Shown one piece after another: positions 6,846 through 14,920 of a stretch of 58,605 nucleotides of DNA. The DNA lies in the NCBI GenBank assembly GCA_022641965.1, contig JALCDX010000008.1, positions 1-58,605 of the forward strand, written 5' to 3'. Positions within the stretch are counted from its first letter, which is position 1. Each line of letters begins with the position of its first letter. The position numbers were made by a program, and so were the translations under genes. The notes beneath the pieces are model-generated. The model searched no databases. It was not told where the DNA came from and saw nothing but the letters and a program-made list of their open reading frames with translations. Source of the DNA: Lactobacillus sp. GTDB lineage: Bacteria; Bacillota; Bacilli; Lactobacillales; Lactobacillaceae.

Positions 6846-6859
6846 TAAGAAGGCAAAAA

Positions 6860-7351
6860 ATGAAATTTCGTTTGGCTAAAGCAGCAGACTTGCCGCAAAT
6901 TGTCCATATTTACAATGAAATTATTCCATCCCGACTGGCTACCGCTGACCTTGAACCAGTGAGCGTCGAAAGCCGTAAAGCTTGGCTATATTCGTTTACG
7001 CCGTCGCATCCGCTATGGGTCATGCTAGGCGATGATGGTCAAATCATTGGCTGGGTCGGACTTGAACCATTTTATGGTCGGCCAGCTTATGAGCATACAG
7101 CAGAAATTTCAATCTACATTGATCAAACTGCCCGTCACCAAGGCCTGGGCAAACAAGCTCTCAGCTTTGTCGAACAGCAACTGCCTGGCTTGGCAATTAG
7201 TGCAATTGTGGCTTATATTTTTGGCCATAACCAGCCAAGTTTGGCGCTCTTTAAAGGCTTCGGCTTCCAAGAATGGGGCCGGCTGCCCAAAGTGGCTGAA
7301 TTAGATGGCATCCAGCGTGATTTAGTTATTTTAGGCAAACGCTACGATTAG
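6860..7351 (+). CDS. GNAT acetyltransferase, phosphinothricin acetyltransferase-like
   Basis: A 163-residue N-acetyltransferase. The acetyl-CoA loop is RHQGLGKQAL in the middle, followed by the family's GHNQPSLALFKGFGF. The N-terminal IYNEIIPSRLATADLEPVS matches the phosphinothricin N-acetyltransferase (Pat) subgroup; the true substrate is unknown. I chose ATG 6860, which begins the conserved MKFRLAKAADLPQI, over an upstream in-frame codon inside the peptidase gene. It starts 12 bases after the peptidase stop, so the two probably share a transcript with the next two GNAT genes. Confidence 0.85.
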   Translation: MKFRLAKAADLPQIVHIYNEIIPSRLATADLEPVSVESRKAWLYSFTPSHPLWVMLGDDGQIIGWVGLEPFYGRPAYEHTAEISIYIDQTARHQGLGKQALSFVEQQLPGLAISAIVAYIFGHNQPSLALFKGFGFQEWGRLPKVAELDGIQRDLVILGKRYD

Positions 7352-7363
7352 GAGAAAATATCA

Positions 7364-7825
7364 ATGACAACAACGATTCAATTAGCGCAAACACGGCCAG
7401 CTGCCTTGATTGCCAATTTAACCAAATTTTGGCGAGCATCGGTTGCTGCCACGCATGATTTTTTATCTGCCGCTGAAATTGATCAGATTGAAAAATATGT
7501 GCCACAAGCTTTGCAAGCTGTCCAAATTTTGCTGATTGCCCGCAGTGACGGGAAAATCGTCGGTTTCATGGGCATTAACGGGCATTTTCTAGAAATGCTG
7601 TTTATTGATCCTAAATTTCGCGGGCAGGGCCTGGGCAAACAATTGCTCCAGCTTGGACAAACAAAATATGGCGTAAATGAGCTCAGCGTGAACGAGCAAA
7701 ACCCGCAAGCCGTCGGCTTTTACCAGCATATGGGCTTTGAGACTTATAAACGGACTGACCTTGATGAAGAGGGGCAGCCTTATCCGCTTTTATACATGAA
7801 AACAGGTGAAGCAAGTGGAAATTAG
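7364..7825 (+). CDS. GNAT family N-acetyltransferase
   Basis: A 153-residue GNAT protein of the YjaB-like subgroup. LEMLFIDPKFRGQGLGKQLL is the acetyl-CoA binding motif, followed by VNEQNPQAVGFYQHMGFETYKRT. Substrate unknown. It lies 12 bases after the previous acetyltransferase and overlaps the next one by 11 bases, so the three are very likely co-transcribed. Confidence 0.87.
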   Translation: MTTTIQLAQTRPAALIANLTKFWRASVAATHDFLSAAEIDQIEKYVPQALQAVQILLIARSDGKIVGFMGINGHFLEMLFIDPKFRGQGLGKQLLQLGQTKYGVNELSVNEQNPQAVGFYQHMGFETYKRTDLDEEGQPYPLLYMKTGEASGN

Positions 7826-8336
7826 GCCAGCTAAACTTAGCGACTTACCAGCAATTTGCGCTTTTTATGAGCAAGTCTGCCAGCAGCAAGCTAATGATGA
7901 ATATGGGGCAGACTGGCACTGGGGAATTTACCCAAGTAAGCAAGGACTACAATCCGCACTGACGGATAATTTTGTCATTATTGGTTTAATCAATGGGCAA
8001 ATTGTCAGTGCAGCAGTGCTCACGAAAGGCGAAGACCCTGCTTACAGTCACGTTCATTGGCTAACGCATGCAGCAAATTCTGCTGTTACAGTTTTGCATT
8101 TGTTTGCAGTTGACAAAGCCAGCCGTGGCCAAGGCGTTTCCAAGCAAATGCTCAGCTGGATGTGCCAATTTGCCAAGCAGCAGGGTTTCACTATCATGCA
8201 TCTTGACGTGATGAAAGGCAATTTGCCAGCCCAAAAAGCTTATGAGCATTTTGGCTTTAAGTTTGTGGAAGAGGCACTAATCACTTACCAAGATGATGGA
8301 GAAACGCCAGCACTGCTTTACGAAAAGATCTTGTAA
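7815..8336 (+). CDS. GNAT family N-acetyltransferase
   Basis: A 173-residue GNAT protein. The acetyl-CoA motif is ASRGQGVSKQML; the last part GNLPAQKAYEHFGFKFVEE is typical. I place the start at GTG 7815, giving VEIRPAKLSDLPAI, the usual GNAT beginning, with AGGTGA 6 bases upstream; GTG 7806 is an alternative. It overlaps the preceding gene and is followed by a terminator at 8343. Confidence 0.85.
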   Translation: MEIRPAKLSDLPAICAFYEQVCQQQANDEYGADWHWGIYPSKQGLQSALTDNFVIIGLINGQIVSAAVLTKGEDPAYSHVHWLTHAANSAVTVLHLFAVDKASRGQGVSKQMLSWMCQFAKQQGFTIMHLDVMKGNLPAQKAYEHFGFKFVEEALITYQDDGETPALLYEKIL

Positions 8337-8342
8337 CATCTG

Positions 8343-8372
8343 AAAACTGATTGTTCGCAATCAGTTTTTTTA
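8343..8372 (+). terminator. Rho-independent terminator
   Basis: AAAACTGATTG, loop TTCG, CAATCAGTTTT, then a T run. It ends the peptidase/acetyltransferase operon. Confidence 0.88.
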
Positions 8373-8444
8373 ATTAAAATAGTGGACAAAAGCCACTAAA
8401 TATTTTATGATGCTATTAAATAAATAAGAAAGAGGGAAAAAACG

Positions 8445-8879
8445 ATGCTGACCAGGCAAGAAATCAATCTAATTCGCAACTTTAATCGTCAGTACGTCAT
8501 TCAGCTCGGTGTGTTGAGCCGGCGAACCTATCACACTGATTTAACATGGCCGCAGGCCAGGCTGCTGATTGAAATTGGCTTGCATCATTTGCAAACGCCA
8601 ATGGAACTTTCCCGTCAGCTCAATTTGGACAAAAGCTATACTAGCCGGCTAATTAATCAGTTAGTCAAGCAGGGAATTTTACGCAAAGAAAAATCGCATC
8701 GAGATGGACGATCTGTAGTGGTAACTTTGACCAACGCAGGCGAGGAAGTCTTTCAAACAATTAATCAACGTTCAGATGAGCAAGTTAGAACGCTAATTAA
8801 AAACCTCTCGCCAGAAAAACAGGCGGAATTTTTAGCAGCCGTAACAACTATAAAAAAGTTAATTTTTTTAAAGAAGTGA
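8445..8879 (+). CDS. MarR family transcriptional regulator
   Basis: A 144-residue winged-helix repressor. The DNA-binding part is at about residues 50-100: MELSRQLNLDKSYTSRLINQLVKQGILRKEKSHRDGRSVVVTLT, with the DxR wing motif. The N- and C-terminal helices would form the dimer. It lies 6 bases before an ElaA-like gene, so it may control that gene and itself; no clear operator was identified. Confidence 0.88.
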   Translation: MLTRQEINLIRNFNRQYVIQLGVLSRRTYHTDLTWPQARLLIEIGLHHLQTPMELSRQLNLDKSYTSRLINQLVKQGILRKEKSHRDGRSVVVTLTNAGEEVFQTINQRSDEQVRTLIKNLSPEKQAEFLAAVTTIKKLIFLKK

Positions 8880-8885
8880 AACAAC

Positions 8886-9332
8886 ATGTGGCATTGCAAA
8901 CGTTTTAACGATTTAACCAATAATGAGCTCTACCAAATTTTATATCTGCGGACGGCAACTTTCGTCGTCGCCCAGCACCGTATTTACCAAGAAGTTGACA
9001 ACAGCGACCAAGCGGCCTGGCACATTTTTAAGTCTAATGCTGAGGGCAAAATTGTGGCTTATGCCCGGGTATTTTTAATTGACGACGGACGCAATGTCTC
9101 TTTTGGCCGTGTCGTTACCAGCCCCGAAGTCCGTGGACAAGGGGTAGGCGGCCAATTGCTGACTAAAATCATGGACACAATTCGGCAGCATTATCCTGAC
9201 AAAAACATTGTGATCGAATCGCAGGTGCAGGTGCAAGGCTTTTACGAGCGCGTGAATTTCCAACCGGTTGGCCAGCCGTTTATTTACAAAGCAACTCCGC
9301 ACATTAAGATGACACATGCGCCGTTAAACTAA
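8886..9332 (+). CDS. ElaA-like GNAT family acetyltransferase
   Basis: A 148-residue protein of the ElaA subgroup of GNAT enzymes: it begins WHCKRFNDLTNNELYQILYLRTATFVVAQH, a stretch specific to that subgroup, and carries FGRVVTSPEVRGQGVGGQLL as the acetyl-CoA motif. Function of the group is unknown. It follows the MarR gene closely and is the fourth acetyltransferase within 2.5 kb. Confidence 0.88.
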   Translation: MWHCKRFNDLTNNELYQILYLRTATFVVAQHRIYQEVDNSDQAAWHIFKSNAEGKIVAYARVFLIDDGRNVSFGRVVTSPEVRGQGVGGQLLTKIMDTIRQHYPDKNIVIESQVQVQGFYERVNFQPVGQPFIYKATPHIKMTHAPLN

Positions 9333-9365
9333 AAGAGATTCCAGCTGAGGCTGAAATCTCTTTTT
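9331..9365. terminator. Bidirectional terminator between convergent genes
   Basis: AAAAGAGATTCCAGC pairs with GCTGAAATCTCTTTTT around the loop TGAG. It can serve both the ElaA-like gene and the convergent sugar acetyltransferase. Confidence 0.85.
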
Positions 9366-9377
9366 GCGTGCGTGCTA

Positions 9378-9944
9378 TTAGTCCTGCTCGATCTTTTTAA
9401 TGATCTTGGCAGGAACCCCGCCGACAACGACATTATCTGGAATGTCTTTAGTTACGACTGCACCAGCAGCAATCACCACACCGCTGCCGATTGTTACGCC
9501 GGGGCAAATCGTAGTGTGACCACCGATCCAGACATCATTGCCAATTTTTACCGGTTTGCCAATGCCAAGCCGCTCGCGGCGTCCTTTAGCAGTCAATGGG
9601 TGGTTGACCGTATAAATATCGGTATTCGGCCCAATCCAGACATTATCGCCACTTTCGACCGGAGCAATATCGAGCACAGTCAGGTTGTAATTAGCCAAGA
9701 AATTGTCACCGACATGAATGTTTTTGCCATAATCAACATTCAGCCGGCTATGCACTACTAAATTTTTGCCAGCGGAGCCGAAAATCTCCCGAGCTTTGGC
9801 GGCTTGCTTTTCTGGCTCATTTTCAGGAATCGCATTGAATTCTTGACACAAGGTGGCTGAATTTAGCTTGCGAGCAGCAACTTCAGGATCGTTGAATTTA
9901 TACCATTCGCCATCTTCCAGCTTTTGCAATTCGCTTTTTGGCAT
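9378..9944 (-). CDS. Maltose/galactoside O-acetyltransferase-like protein
   Basis: A 188-residue left-handed beta-helix (hexapeptide repeat) acetyltransferase of the LacA/Maa family. The first 60 residues hold the maltose acetyltransferase domain ([21 protein letters not shown]); the repeats include [17 protein letters not shown], whose histidine is catalytic, and [32 protein letters not shown]. It would acetylate the 6-hydroxyl of a sugar or a similar acceptor. It is transcribed away from a broken MerR gene, and its promoter region carries a MerR-type spacer. Confidence 0.9.
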   Translation of the reverse strand: MPKSELQKLEDGEWYKFNDPEVAARKLNSATLCQEFNAIPENEPEKQAAKAREIFGSAGKNLVVHSRLNVDYGKNIHVGDNFLANYNLTVLDIAPVESGDNVWIGPNTDIYTVNHPLTAKGRRERLGIGKPVKIGNDVWIGGHTTICPGVTIGSGVVIAAGAVVTKDIPDNVVVGGVPAKIIKKIEQD

Positions 9945-9986
9945 AGTTGAAGACTCCTTTATGTATTTAGAAACTTTTTTCTTAAG

Positions 9987-10054
9987 TTGACAAGGTCAGC
10001 TTATTACTTAAACTATGGTTTAAGTCAAAAACTATGGTTTAAGTCAAACATAAT
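9987..10054. promoter_or_regulatory. MerR-type divergent promoter/operator region with 19-base tandem repeat
   Basis: A perfect palindrome CTTAAAC-TATG-GTTTAAG lies at 10007-10024. The 20-base unit starting AAACTATGGTTTAAG occurs twice, at 10010 and 10029, with a period of 19. On the minus strand TTGACT (10028-10023) is followed by a 19-base spacer holding the palindrome and TAAGCT (10003-9998). The long 19-base spacer is the hallmark of MerR-activated promoters, here pointing at the sugar acetyltransferase gene. TTGACA at 9987-9992 may serve merR on the other strand. Confidence 0.55.
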
Positions 10055-10080
10055 TTTTAAAAAGTTGCAGGAGATTAAAA

Positions 10081-10607
10081 ATGTCCTATTATTCAATTGG
10101 CGAAGTGGCAGACAAAATGCACATGCCCGCCTCAACGATTCGTTACTATGAAAAACAAGGTCTGCTGCCGTTCGTTGATCGCGACGAAAATGGGCGGCGA
10201 GCTTTTAAAGACAATGACTTCAATTTTTTAGAAGTCATCAATTGCATGAAAAAAGCGGGTTGAAAATCGCGCAAATCCGGCAGTTTATTGATCTGTGCAT
10301 GCAGGGCGATATGACCTTGCTAGCCCGCTATCAATTCTTGGATCGTGAAGAAGCGGCTTTGACTAAGCAAATTAATACTTTACAGGCTCAACTTGATTTT
10401 CTGCGCTATAAAAAATGGTACTTTAAAACTGCTGTGGAAGCTGGCACTGAAAAAATTCATATGACTCAAGATGGCAAACGCGTGCAGCCGGATATTAAAG
10501 AGCAGTATGAAGCTGACCTAGCAAAATGCGTCGACCTGCGTGCTTTGCTCGATCTGCCGGACACTGAGGCAGCAGCCTTTGCAAAGAAGATGACAGCTAA
10601 TGGCTAA
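10081..10607 (+). pseudogene. MerR family regulator, interrupted by a frameshift
   Basis: The first frame (10081-10263) encodes a MerR helix-turn-helix: YSIGEVADKMHMPASTIRYYEKQGLLP, ending VINCMKKAG and a TGA. The reading continues in another frame with LKIAQIRQFIDLCMQGD, a coiled-coil effector part, to 10607. Adding one base near 10259-10262 (GGGTTGA to GGGTTTGA) restores an unbroken family-like protein of about 175 residues. So this is a one-base deletion or a sequencing error. The stretch is otherwise free of stops, which suggests a recent event. Confidence 0.8.
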
Positions 10608-11055
10608 TTTTGGCAATTATCATTTAGCCGCAGGTTGGTTTAAAATTGCTGCCGAAGCCGGTCAAATCTGCCTGATCGAAAAAATAGCTCAGCCTTCAGA
10701 ACAAGCTAAGCCCTCTGCTTTAACCAACCAGGCAGCAGCAGAATTAACCGAATATTTTTCCGGACGGCGGCGGAAATTTGATTTGCCGTTGAAGATGAAT
10801 GGAACTCCATTTCAAATTGCTGTTTGGCAAGCGGCCCTGCAAGTCCCATATGGGCAAACAGCTAGTTATAAAGACTTAGCCCGTAACATCGGCAAACCTG
10901 GCGCTAGCCGTGCAGTTGGACAAGCTTTACATAAAAATCCGCTGCTGATTGTGGTTCCTTGTCACCGCATTATCGGCAGCACTGGCAAATTAACCGGTTA
11001 TGGCTGCGGATTCGACCTGAAGCAAAAACTGTTACAATTAGAGCAGAAAGATTAA
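10600..11055 (+). CDS. ogt: Methylated-DNA--protein-cysteine S-methyltransferase
   Basis: A 151-residue suicide repair protein that moves the methyl group from O6-methylguanine in DNA to its own cysteine. The active site is VVPCHRIIGSTGKLTGYG; the DNA-binding helix has SRAVGQALHKNP. A weak N-terminal domain precedes. It overlaps the 3' end of the MerR frame by 8 bases, so it is probably translationally coupled to it. Confidence 0.93.
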   Translation: MANFGNYHLAAGWFKIAAEAGQICLIEKIAQPSEQAKPSALTNQAAAELTEYFSGRRRKFDLPLKMNGTPFQIAVWQAALQVPYGQTASYKDLARNIGKPGASRAVGQALHKNPLLIVVPCHRIIGSTGKLTGYGCGFDLKQKLLQLEQKD

Positions 11056-11080
11056 GTTTGAAAATCTTCAGGAGCAGATT

Positions 11081-12175
11081 ATGAAATTTTGGAAAACAGC
11101 CGCTTACGGCTTGCTCGGTTCTATTAGTGCTGTAGCCGCTTATTATGCATATTTAAGCAAGCAGTATTACCGCATCCCAGACCATGAACGCTTGCAGATT
11201 GGCAATAACCAAGCACAGGAATTAAAAATAGAAACGCCTTATTCCGCCATGACTTACAACGTTGGCTTTGGCGCTTACAATCATGACTTTGACTTTTTCA
11301 TGGATACTGGCACAATGCTGAACGGCAAAAAAGTGCGTGGCCACCGCGGCACCGCCATTTCCAAGAAAGCAGTCCTAGCTTCAACAAATGGGGTCATTAA
11401 AACTTTAAAGAACGAACAGCCTGATTTTGCCTTGCTGCAGGAAATCGACACTGATTCAACCCGTAGCTTCCATGTTAACCAAGTTAAACTGCTGGAAGCA
11501 GCTAACCCGCAAACAGGCCACGCTTATGCTAGTGATTTTCATACCGCCTATTTAGCAGTTCCAGTGACTAATCCGCATGGCATTGCTAATTCGGGCTTAT
11601 TAACCCTCAGCAAATACAAGGTTAACCGGGCTGAACGCCGCCAATATCCAGTTTCTCAAGGACTAATTGAAAAATTTGTTGATCTTGACCGCTGTTTTGA
11701 ACTCCTGCGTTTGCCAGTAGAAAATGGCAAAGAGCTGATTTTGATCAATAGTCACATGTCCGCTTACGATAAAAATGGCAATAGCCGGGCAAAGCAAATT
11801 AAGATGCTGGCCAAATTGCTCAAAGACGAAACTGCGGCTGGCAATTACGTAATTGTCGGCGGGGACTTTAACCAAGCCTTTGGCCACGATATGATCAGCT
11901 ACTACCAGCACCAAGAACAGATTCCAGCTTGGGTATCAGTCTTAAATGAGCCGGCAGTGTTGCCAAATAATTGCCAAGTTGTCCTGGCCAAAAACCGGCT
12001 GCAAGTGCCAACCTGCCGCGGGGCGGAATTACCATATGATCCTGAAGTCAACTACATGACGATTTGCGATGGCTTCATCATTTCAGACAATGTTGAAGCT
12101 GAGGCTGAGAATATCGACACTGATTTTGCTTATGCCGACCACAACCCGGTTAAATTAACTTTCAAATTGAAGTAA
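11081..12175 (+). CDS. Endonuclease/exonuclease/phosphatase family protein, membrane anchored
   Basis: A 364-residue protein with an N-terminal membrane anchor (residues about 6-26) and a DNase I-like hydrolase domain. Visible family motifs are MTYNVGFG, FALLQEID, INSHMSA, VIVGGDFNQ and YADHNPV, which give the metal-binding and catalytic residues N, E, D/N, D/N and D-H. Similar proteins hydrolyse nucleic acids or phospholipid head groups; the substrate is unknown. GGAG precedes the ATG. Confidence 0.85.
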   Translation: MKFWKTAAYGLLGSISAVAAYYAYLSKQYYRIPDHERLQIGNNQAQELKIETPYSAMTYNVGFGAYNHDFDFFMDTGTMLNGKKVRGHRGTAISKKAVLASTNGVIKTLKNEQPDFALLQEIDTDSTRSFHVNQVKLLEAANPQTGHAYASDFHTAYLAVPVTNPHGIANSGLLTLSKYKVNRAERRQYPVSQGLIEKFVDLDRCFELLRLPVENGKELILINSHMSAYDKNGNSRAKQIKMLAKLLKDETAAGNYVIVGGDFNQAFGHDMISYYQHQEQIPAWVSVLNEPAVLPNNCQVVLAKNRLQVPTCRGAELPYDPEVNYMTICDGFIISDNVEAEAENIDTDFAYADHNPVKLTFKLK

Positions 12176-12176
12176 T

Positions 12177-12206
12177 AAAAAAGCCAGCTGACTAGCTGAC
12201 TTTTTG
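12177..12206. terminator. Bidirectional terminator between convergent genes
   Basis: AAAGCCAGCT and AGCTGACTTT flank a GACT loop with A and T runs outside. Pairing is better read on the minus strand (a G-U pair replaces a mismatch), where it ends plsY. Confidence 0.75.
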
Positions 12207-12218
12207 CTTGCTTAAAAT

Positions 12219-12866
12219 TTAATGCTGCTTGGGATGCTTCTGTTTATACCAGTAGTACAGGCCAAAGGGCATGATGCTTTCTTCCTTATGTTCTAAGCGC
12301 TTGATGTTGGCATGGTGGCGTACAAAGAGCAGGACCATAATGCCAAACATTACCACCGTTAAGATCCAATCATGAAACCAGAAAGACAAGATAAAGATAA
12401 GCACCACTGAAATCAGGCTTGATAGACTGACCGTACTGGTAATAAATAAAATCGGGAAGAAAATAACTGCGCACCAGCCAAAGAAAACTGGATTATAGCC
12501 AAGCAAAATGCCAGCGCTGGTTGCCACCGCCTTGCCGCCATGAAATTTAAGAAAGATCGAAAAGGTGTGGCCGATAATGGCAGCGATCCCATAAATCAGC
12601 ACCCAGTAATGAGGCAAGCCCAAATGAAAAATTACCGGCAAAATAGACCCAAGCGTTCCTTTTAAGACGTCAACTATTAACACAAAAATACCCGCCACTG
12701 GGCCGCAAGTCCGAAAAGTATTAGTCGCCCCAGTATTGCCTGACCCAATTTTGCGAATATCTTTATGGAAGAAAAATTTACCGACTAAATATCCTGTCGG
12801 AAAGCTGCCAATTAAATATGCTAAAATAAGTAACAGCGCTATTTTTAAAGTAAGCACAGCATTCAT
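12219..12866 (-). CDS. plsY: Glycerol-3-phosphate acyltransferase PlsY
   Basis: A 215-residue membrane enzyme that transfers the acyl group from acyl-phosphate to glycerol 3-phosphate, the first step of phospholipid synthesis. The conserved loops are YLIGSFPTGYLVGK, IRKIGSGNTGATNTFR and the HGGKAVATSAGILL segment, between five or so helices. I start at ATG 12866, with AAAGGA 8 bases away, rather than TTG 12872. It is divergent from parE, an arrangement common in Firmicutes. Confidence 0.94.
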   Translation of the reverse strand: MNAVLTLKIALLLILAYLIGSFPTGYLVGKFFFHKDIRKIGSGNTGATNTFRTCGPVAGIFVLIVDVLKGTLGSILPVIFHLGLPHYWVLIYGIAAIIGHTFSIFLKFHGGKAVATSAGILLGYNPVFFGWCAVIFFPILFITSTVSLSSLISVVLIFILSFWFHDWILTVVMFGIMVLLFVRHHANIKRLEHKEESIMPFGLYYWYKQKHPKQH

Positions 12867-12960
12867 AATCAATATCCTTTCATTACTCTTATTCTACCAA
12901 AAAAGCCATTAGAATGAGGCTAATGTTAAGGGCAGCTAATAATTCATTGGAGGAATTTGT

Positions 12961-14907
12961 TTGGCTGAGAAAAATAGTTATACTGATTCATCAATTAAAA
13001 TTTTGCATGGCCTGGAAGCAGTTCGCAAACGGCCAGGGATGTATATCGGCTCAACCGATATTCATGGCTTGAACCAACTGGTTTATGAAATCGTCGACAA
13101 CTCTGTTGATGAGGCGATGGCCGGCTTTGGCAAGGAAATCAGAATTACCATCCATCCTGACAACAGCGTCACCGTGCAAGACTTCGGCCGCGGAATGCCA
13201 ACTGGGATGCATCCTTCAGGCAAGCCGACCATTGAGGTTATCCTGACCGTTTTGCATGCTGGCGGCAAATTTACAGAGCAAAATTATAAAACTTCTGGCG
13301 GGCTGCACGGCGTTGGCTCATCGGTTGTCAACGCTCTGTCTGAATGGCTAAAAATCCGCGTTGTCCGCGGCGGAGAAGCATTTGAAGAGACTTTTCAGCA
13401 TGGCGGGCATCCAGTTGGTACCTTGAAAAAGCTGGGGCCAACCAAGGATAAAACTGGGACGACAATTACTTTTAAGCCCGATTCAACCATTTTCACCACG
13501 ACTAAATTCAATTTTGAAACCATTGAAGAACGGATTCGCGAATCAGCCTTTTTGCTGCCAGGCGTTCGCTTCTTACTGACAGATGAGCGTACCCCGCAGC
13601 ATCATGATGATTTCAATTATCATGATGGGATCAAGTCCTTTGTGAAGTATCTGAATGAAGGCAAAGAAACCTTGGGGGATGTTTTCTATTTCTCTGGCAA
13701 ACAAGAAGGGATAGAAATCGAGTTCAGCGGTCAATACAACGATGGCTATTCAGAGAACTTCATTTCTTTCGTTAACGATGTCAGGACAGCTGACGGCGGC
13801 AGTCACGAAGTAGGGGCCCGGTCTGGTTTCACTCGTGCTTTTAACGACTATGCTAAAAAGCAGGGTCTGTTGAAAAAGAACGAAAAGACCATTGACGGTT
13901 CCGATTACCGGGAGGGCCTAAGCGCCGTTTTATCAGTCAAAATTCCAGAAGAACTCCTTGAATTTGAGGGGCAGACTAAAGGCAAACTAGGTACGCCGCA
14001 AGCTCGCTCGGCCGTTGATAGCATTGTTTACGAGCAGCTGTCTTACTACTTAATGGAAAACGGCGAATTTGCTCAAGAACTGGTTAAAAAGGCTCAACGC
14101 GCTCGTGATGCTCGGCAAGCGGCTAAAAAAGCCCGTGACGAAAGCCGATCGGGTAAAAAACGACGCAAGAAAGAACTGCTGTCCGGCAAACTTACCCCAG
14201 CTCAGTCACGCAACCCGAAGAAAAATGAATTGTTCTTAGTCGAGGGCGACTCAGCCGGTGGCTCCGCCAAGCAAGGTCGCGACCGGCGTTTTCAAGCGAT
14301 TTTGCCGCTGCGAGGCAAGGTTTTAAACACTCAGAAAGCCAAACTGGCTGATATTTTCAAGAATGAAGAAATCAACACAATGATTCATACCATTGGCGCA
14401 GGTGTAGGTACTGAGTTTAATCTGGATGATGCAAATTACGACAAGATCATTATTATGACTGATGCCGATACCGATGGGGCTCATATTCAGGTCCTGCTAT
14501 TGACTTTCTTCTACCGCTACATGCGGCCAATGATCACGGCTGGCCGAGTTTATATTGCCTTGCCGCCTTTGTACAAACTACAAAAGGGCAGCGGTAAAAA
14601 AGCCAAAATTATTTATGCCTGGACCGATGAAGAACTAGACAACGACACCAAAAAGATCGGTAAAGGCTATGCCTTGCAGCGCTTCAAGGGACTGGGCGAA
14701 ATGAACGCGGACCAGCTGTGGGAAACGACGATGAATCCGGCCACGCGGACATTGATCCGGGTCAAGATTGACGATGCCGCACTAGCTGAACGACGCGTAA
14801 CTACCTTGATGGGCACGCAAGTGGCAGCCCGGCGCAAATGGCTTGAAGAAAACGTCCAGTTTAAGATGGGCGAAGACGGATCAATTTTAGAAACCAGTCG
14901 GAATTAA
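12961..14907 (+). CDS. parE: DNA topoisomerase IV subunit B
   Basis: A 648-residue ATPase subunit of topoisomerase IV, which unlinks daughter chromosomes. In order: GHKL ATPase (EIVDNSVDEAMAG, the DFGRGMP and HAGGKF loops, then GLHGVGSSVVNAL), transducer, and TOPRIM with EGDSAGG and DTDGAHI. It starts with TTG at 12961, set by GGAGGAAT 4 bases before. The parC gene follows after 13 bases. Pairing with ParC and plsY nearby identifies it as ParE rather than GyrB. Confidence 0.95.
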   Translation: MAEKNSYTDSSIKILHGLEAVRKRPGMYIGSTDIHGLNQLVYEIVDNSVDEAMAGFGKEIRITIHPDNSVTVQDFGRGMPTGMHPSGKPTIEVILTVLHAGGKFTEQNYKTSGGLHGVGSSVVNALSEWLKIRVVRGGEAFEETFQHGGHPVGTLKKLGPTKDKTGTTITFKPDSTIFTTTKFNFETIEERIRESAFLLPGVRFLLTDERTPQHHDDFNYHDGIKSFVKYLNEGKETLGDVFYFSGKQEGIEIEFSGQYNDGYSENFISFVNDVRTADGGSHEVGARSGFTRAFNDYAKKQGLLKKNEKTIDGSDYREGLSAVLSVKIPEELLEFEGQTKGKLGTPQARSAVDSIVYEQLSYYLMENGEFAQELVKKAQRARDARQAAKKARDESRSGKKRRKKELLSGKLTPAQSRNPKKNELFLVEGDSAGGSAKQGRDRRFQAILPLRGKVLNTQKAKLADIFKNEEINTMIHTIGAGVGTEFNLDDANYDKIIIMTDADTDGAHIQVLLLTFFYRYMRPMITAGRVYIALPPLYKLQKGSGKKAKIIYAWTDEELDNDTKKIGKGYALQRFKGLGEMNADQLWETTMNPATRTLIRVKIDDAALAERRVTTLMGTQVAARRKWLEENVQFKMGEDGSILETSRN

Positions 14908-14920
14908 AGAGGGTATTTAA

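Noticed and set aside
14014-14180. Stretch rich in Ala, Arg and Lys codons in parE
   Set aside because: This is the normal linker before the TOPRIM domain of ParE, not an insertion.
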